Source of the DNA: Lederbergia sp. NSJ-179
GTDB taxonomy: Bacteria > Bacillota > Bacilli > Bacillales > Bacillaceae_C
Assembly: GCF_022867885.1 (NCBI RefSeq)
Contig: NZ_JALIFP010000001.1
Coordinates: 248,001 to 312,000, forward strand
DNA length: 64,000 nt
Reading direction: 5' to 3'
The translations under genes were made by a program, and so were the position numbers. Below the pieces are notes generated by a model. It had not been told where the DNA came from. It saw nothing but the letters and a program-made list of their open reading frames with translations, and did not search any database. This document shows, one piece after another, positions 60,925-64,000 of the stretch (its first letter is position 1; the number at the start of each line of letters is the position of its first letter).

Positions 60925-62085
60925 ATGAATATCCATGAATATCAAGGTAAAGAAATCCTCAGAAAATATGGGGTGACTGTACCGAATGGAAAAGTCGCTT
61001 TTAATGTGGATGAGGCAGTAAAAGCAGCAGAGGAACTTGGCTCTGATGTATGTGTCGTCAAAGCGCAAATCCACGCAGGAGGACGAGGAAAGGCCGGCGG
61101 GGTGAAAGTAGCGAAAAATTTGGATGAGGTTCGTACATATGCGGATGAAATATTAGGGAAAACGCTTGTAACCCATCAGACAGGTCCTGAGGGGAAAGAA
61201 GTAAAACGCCTTCTTATTGAAGAAGGTTGTGATATCAAAAAGGAATATTATGTCGGAGTGGTTGTCGATCGGGCTCGTGACCGTGTCGTGATGATGGCTT
61301 CCGAAGAAGGCGGTATGGAAATTGAAGAGGTTGCCGCGAATACACCGGAAAAAATCTTTTATGAAACCATTGACCCTGTTGTAGGTTTATCAGGATTTCA
61401 AGCACGCAGACTTGCTTTTCATATCAATATACCAAAAGAACTAATAGGGAAAGCAGCGAAGTTCATGATGAGTCTATATAACGCCTTCGTTGATAATGAT
61501 TGTTCCATCGCTGAAATTAACCCACTGGTCGTAACAGGTGATGGAAATGTGATGGCGCTAGATGCAAAGCTGAACTTTGATGATAATGCCTTATTCCGCC
61601 ATAAAGATATCCTCGAATATCGTGATTTGGATGAAGAAGATCCGAAAGAAATTGAGGCATCGAAGTATGACCTTAGCTATGTAGCATTGGAAGGCAATAT
61701 TGGCTGTATGGTTAATGGTGCAGGACTTGCGATGTCAACAATGGATATTATCAAACATTATGGCGGAGACCCCGCTAACTTTCTTGATGTTGGAGGCGGC
61801 GCAACAGCTGAAAAAGTAACCGAAGCCTTTAAAATTATCCTTTCCGATAAACATGTAAAAGGAATATTCGTCAATATTTTCGGCGGTATTATGAAATGTG
61901 ATGTGATTGCGACAGGTGTTGTCGAAGCAGCAAAAGAAGTGGGTCTTGAAGTTCCCCTTGTCGTTCGTTTAGAAGGAACGAATGTAGAACTCGGCAAGAA
62001 AATTTTGAATGAATCAGGAATTGAAATTGTGGCAGCAGGATCAATGGCTGATGGTGCACAAAAAATCGTTGAATTAGTAAGTTAA
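60925..62085 (+). CDS. sucC: Succinyl-CoA synthetase beta subunit
   Basis: ATP-grasp subunit of the TCA enzyme that forms succinate with ATP from succinyl-CoA. The 386 residues begin [17 protein letters not shown] and show [15 protein letters not shown] (about 46-60), EINPLVV (Mg site) and [10 protein letters not shown] (about 320). ATG 60925 follows CAGGAGGATGG; an in-frame upstream ATG is rejected. sucD follows after 58 nt. Confidence 0.97.
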   Translation: MNIHEYQGKEILRKYGVTVPNGKVAFNVDEAVKAAEELGSDVCVVKAQIHAGGRGKAGGVKVAKNLDEVRTYADEILGKTLVTHQTGPEGKEVKRLLIEEGCDIKKEYYVGVVVDRARDRVVMMASEEGGMEIEEVAANTPEKIFYETIDPVVGLSGFQARRLAFHINIPKELIGKAAKFMMSLYNAFVDNDCSIAEINPLVVTGDGNVMALDAKLNFDDNALFRHKDILEYRDLDEEDPKEIEASKYDLSYVALEGNIGCMVNGAGLAMSTMDIIKHYGGDPANFLDVGGGATAEKVTEAFKIILSDKHVKGIFVNIFGGIMKCDVIATGVVEAAKEVGLEVPLVVRLEGTNVELGKKILNESGIEIVAAGSMADGAQKIVELVS

Positions 62086-62143
62086 TCCCATTCAATCGGT
62101 TGTTATATATGCATCATTAGAAATATGAAAGGCAGGGAAAATC

Positions 62144-63046
62144 ATGAGTGTTTTTGTTGATAAACATACAAAAGTCATTGTGCAAGGGATAACTGGCTCT
62201 ACAGCACATTTCCATACAAAACAAATGCTTGAATATGGAACGAAAATAGTGGGAGGCGTTACCCCAGGAAAGGGTGGAACAGAAGTAGAAGGTGTTCCTG
62301 TCTTCAATACAGTTGAAGATGCGGTAAATTCTACTGGAGCAAATGCTTCCGTTATTTATGTTCCTGCACCCTTTGCGGCTGATGCGATTCTAGAAGCAGT
62401 GGATGCAGAACTTGATCTTGTCATCTGTATTACAGAACATATTCCAGTATTAGATATGGTAAAGGTCATTCGCTATATGGAAGGCAAGAAAACCCGTTTA
62501 ATTGGACCAAACTGTCCTGGAGTCATTACACCGGATGAATGTAAAATTGGCATTATGCCAGGATATATTCATAAAAAAGGACATGTAGGGGTTGTTTCCC
62601 GTTCTGGTACTTTAACCTATGAAGCTGTTCATCAATTATCACAAGAAGGGGTCGGACAATCGACAGCAGTGGGAATTGGCGGAGACCCTGTGAATGGTAC
62701 GAATTTTATTGATACGTTAAAAGCTTTTAATGAGGATCCGGAAACAGAGGCCGTCATTATGATTGGAGAGATCGGTGGAACGGCAGAAGAAGAAGCTGCC
62801 CATTGGATTAAAGAAAATATGACCAAACCTGTTGTCGGATTTATCGGCGGACGCACAGCACCTCCTGGAAAACGGATGGGGCATGCCGGGGCGATTATTT
62901 CTGGCGGAAAAGGAACAGCGGATGAGAAAATTCGCATTATGAATGAATGCGGAATTGAAGTCGCAGAAACTCCTTCCGTTATCGGTGAAACAATGATTAA
63001 AGAGCTTAAGAAAAAAGGTTTATATGAAAAGTGTAAAACACATTAA
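62144..63046 (+). CDS. sucD: Succinyl-CoA synthetase alpha subunit
   Basis: CoA-binding subunit that carries the phosphohistidine. The 300 residues have the Rossmann start [30 protein letters not shown] (about 122-131), [14 protein letters not shown] and the active histidine in [17 protein letters not shown] (about 246). ATG follows GGCAGGGAAAATC. An R2 repeat and a terminator follow. Confidence 0.97.
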   Translation: MSVFVDKHTKVIVQGITGSTAHFHTKQMLEYGTKIVGGVTPGKGGTEVEGVPVFNTVEDAVNSTGANASVIYVPAPFAADAILEAVDAELDLVICITEHIPVLDMVKVIRYMEGKKTRLIGPNCPGVITPDECKIGIMPGYIHKKGHVGVVSRSGTLTYEAVHQLSQEGVGQSTAVGIGGDPVNGTNFIDTLKAFNEDPETEAVIMIGEIGGTAEEEAAHWIKENMTKPVVGFIGGRTAPPGKRMGHAGAIISGGKGTADEKIRIMNECGIEVAETPSVIGETMIKELKKKGLYEKCKTH

Positions 63047-63058
63047 TGTTTAAATGCG

Positions 63059-63265
63059 TGTTCAAAAGGAGGATAAAAAGGACCAAGAAGTTCGAGGCGG
63101 CGCAGTTTCGAGCAGCGGACTTGTACAGGATGTACTGACTTCTGCGTTGCCCACAGGACGTGGGCGGTTTTAGCAGAAGATCCTCATCCCTAAATACATG
63201 AGCAGCGGAGAAACAAGCCAACGAAGAAATTCGCAGCGTCATTTTTACCGGACTTTTTGAACATC
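63059..63265. repeat. MITE-like dispersed element R2, copy 3
   Basis: Ends TGTTCAAAA (63059) and TTTTTGAACA (to 63263) are inverted. It is very similar to copy 1, with hairpins GTAC/GTAC, loop AGGAT (63123-63135) and GCCCAC/GTGGGC, loop AGGAC (63149-63165) enclosed by CTTCTGC/GCAGAAG. It begins 13 nt after the sucD stop. Confidence 0.87.
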
Positions 63266-63283
63266 CTCTTCAAAGAAATCGTG

Positions 63284-63325
63284 CAGATAGCGCCTCTTCG
63301 CTTTAGAATAGGGGCTATCTGTTTT
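63284..63325 (+). terminator. Terminator of sucCD
   Basis: CAGATAGC (63284-63291) pairs with GCTATCTG (63314-63321) around a partly paired 22-nt loop, followed by TTTT. It sits just before dprA. Confidence 0.7.
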
Positions 63326-63336
63326 ACGAAAGGAGC

Positions 63337-64000
63337 ATGATTAACATATTTAGAGATAAATTATTTCATTTAGTTCATTCTAGTTTTTTAAGTCATCAAT
63401 CCATTTACAAACTCCTTCAAGTAGATCCAACCCTAACCCATCTTTATACAATGCCTCCAACTAAGCTTCAAAAAATTTTTCGTTTTGATGATAAAAAGAT
63501 GAACAGGTTTTCAAAGGAGTTTGAATCCATTCAACCGGAAAAGCTTTTTCGTCTCTATCAATCTCGAAATATTCATTTTATCACAATATTGGATCCCGAA
63601 TATCCGCCCTTACTAAAAGAAATACATGACCCACCATTCGTCCTCTTTTTACAAGGAAATTCAAGCTTATTTCACGGTAGATTGCTTGCCATTGTTGGTG
63701 CCCGAGATTCTGATCACTTCGGAAAAAACTCCCTTCGATTACTCATGCCCGATTTAATTCAAGAGAAATTAACAATTGTTAGTGGTTTGGCCAAAGGAGC
63801 GGATACATTTGCTCATGAACAGGCAATTGAATTTGGCGGAAAAACAATTGGTGTGTTAGGTGGAGGGTTCTTTCATTTATATCCACGTGAAAACAGGAAA
63901 CTTGCGGAGTTCATGGCCCGGGAACATTTATTAGTATCAGAATACCCTCCTATAAAAAAACCTGAAAAATGGCATTTTCCGATGCGCAATCGAATCATTG
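63337..64000 (+). CDS. dprA: DNA processing protein DprA (partial, 5' part)
   Basis: Loads RecA on incoming single-stranded DNA during transformation. The frame is open from ATG 63337 to the window end (221 complete codons). The Rossmann-like fold is visible: YPPLLKEIHDPPFVLFLQGN, AIVGARDSDHFGKNSLRLL, IVSGLAKGADTFAHEQAI, GGGFFHLYPREN and the conserved HFPMRNRII at the edge. AAAGGAG ends only 1-2 nt before the ATG, an unusually short spacer; no better in-frame start is near. It follows sucD as in B. subtilis. Confidence 0.93.
   Translation, partial: MINIFRDKLFHLVHSSFLSHQSIYKLLQVDPTLTHLYTMPPTKLQKIFRFDDKKMNRFSKEFESIQPEKLFRLYQSRNIHFITILDPEYPPLLKEIHDPPFVLFLQGNSSLFHGRLLAIVGARDSDHFGKNSLRLLMPDLIQEKLTIVSGLAKGADTFAHEQAIEFGGKTIGVLGGGFFHLYPRENRKLAEFMAREHLLVSEYPPIKKPEKWHFPMRNRII

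Overview
The window is a chromosomal segment of a low-GC, endospore-forming Gram-positive of the family Bacillaceae. The evidence is a long run of genes in the Bacillus subtilis ileS-lspA-pyr-rqcH-gmk-priA-prkC-spoVM-recG-fap/fab-smc-ffh-rpsP-trmD-rplS-rnhB-sucCD-dprA order, AGGAGG-type ribosome binding sites with frequent GTG/TTG starts, PyrR attenuators, a FapR operator and the sporulation peptide gene spoVM. The species cannot be named from the sequence.

Layout. 1-2366: end of ileS, lspA and an RluD-family pseudouridine synthase. 2367-9200: an accessory island between rluD and pyrR, with an unknown 179-residue protein, a minus-strand AAA/DUF4143 ATPase, a two-permease/one-ATPase ABC transporter, an ABC-exporter gene remnant and two tandem hairpin arrays. 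9225-19600: the pyr operon (pyrR, B, C, carA, carB, K, D, F, E) with a strong promoter and two PyrR attenuators. 19892-24406: rqcH (minus) and a Ca2+ P-type ATPase. 24525-37339: remA, gmk, rpoZ, coaBC, priA, fmt, rsmB, prpC, prkC, rsgA, rpe, thiN, spoVM. 37471-42100: rpmB (minus), yloU, yloV/fakA, recG. 42345-45971: the FapR-controlled fatty-acid cluster fapR-plsX-fabD-fabG-acpP. 46076-53507: rnc-smc-ftsY-ylxM-ffh. 53793-60814: rpsP, khpA, ylqD, rimM, trmD, rplS, signal peptidase, rbgA, rnhB, ylqG, ylqH. 60925-64000: sucCD and the start of dprA.

How the genes work together. The pyr genes form the complete de novo UMP pathway under UMP-sensing PyrR. fapR-plsX-fabD-fabG-acpP couple malonyl-CoA level to lipid synthesis. 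ftsY-ylxM-ffh are the signal-recognition particle targeting module. rpsP-rimM-trmD-rplS-rbgA concern ribosome and tRNA maturation. prpC-prkC-rsgA are a phosphatase, kinase and likely substrate GTPase.

Most notable points. (1) CarA in the pyr operon has lost the glutaminase cysteine (Gly246) and histidine (Gln331) and has changes at neighbouring glutamine-site residues, so the carbamoyl-phosphate synthase is predicted to be ammonia-dependent or to rely on another glutaminase. (2) Three tandem arrays (3.2, 8.6-9.2 and 51.4-51.7 kb) share one design: a palindrome of about 27 nt plus a linker of about 25 nt, period 52. (3) Several intergenic repeats carry paired hairpins with constant RUCCU loops but different complementary stems, matching the Bacillaceae-1 RNA motif. 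(4) trmD is C-terminally short and is directly followed by an orphan ABC-ATPase fragment. (5) Several genes usual at this locus in B. subtilis (pyrP, yloC, def, rlmN, sdaAB/AA) are absent, in two cases with repeat elements in their place.
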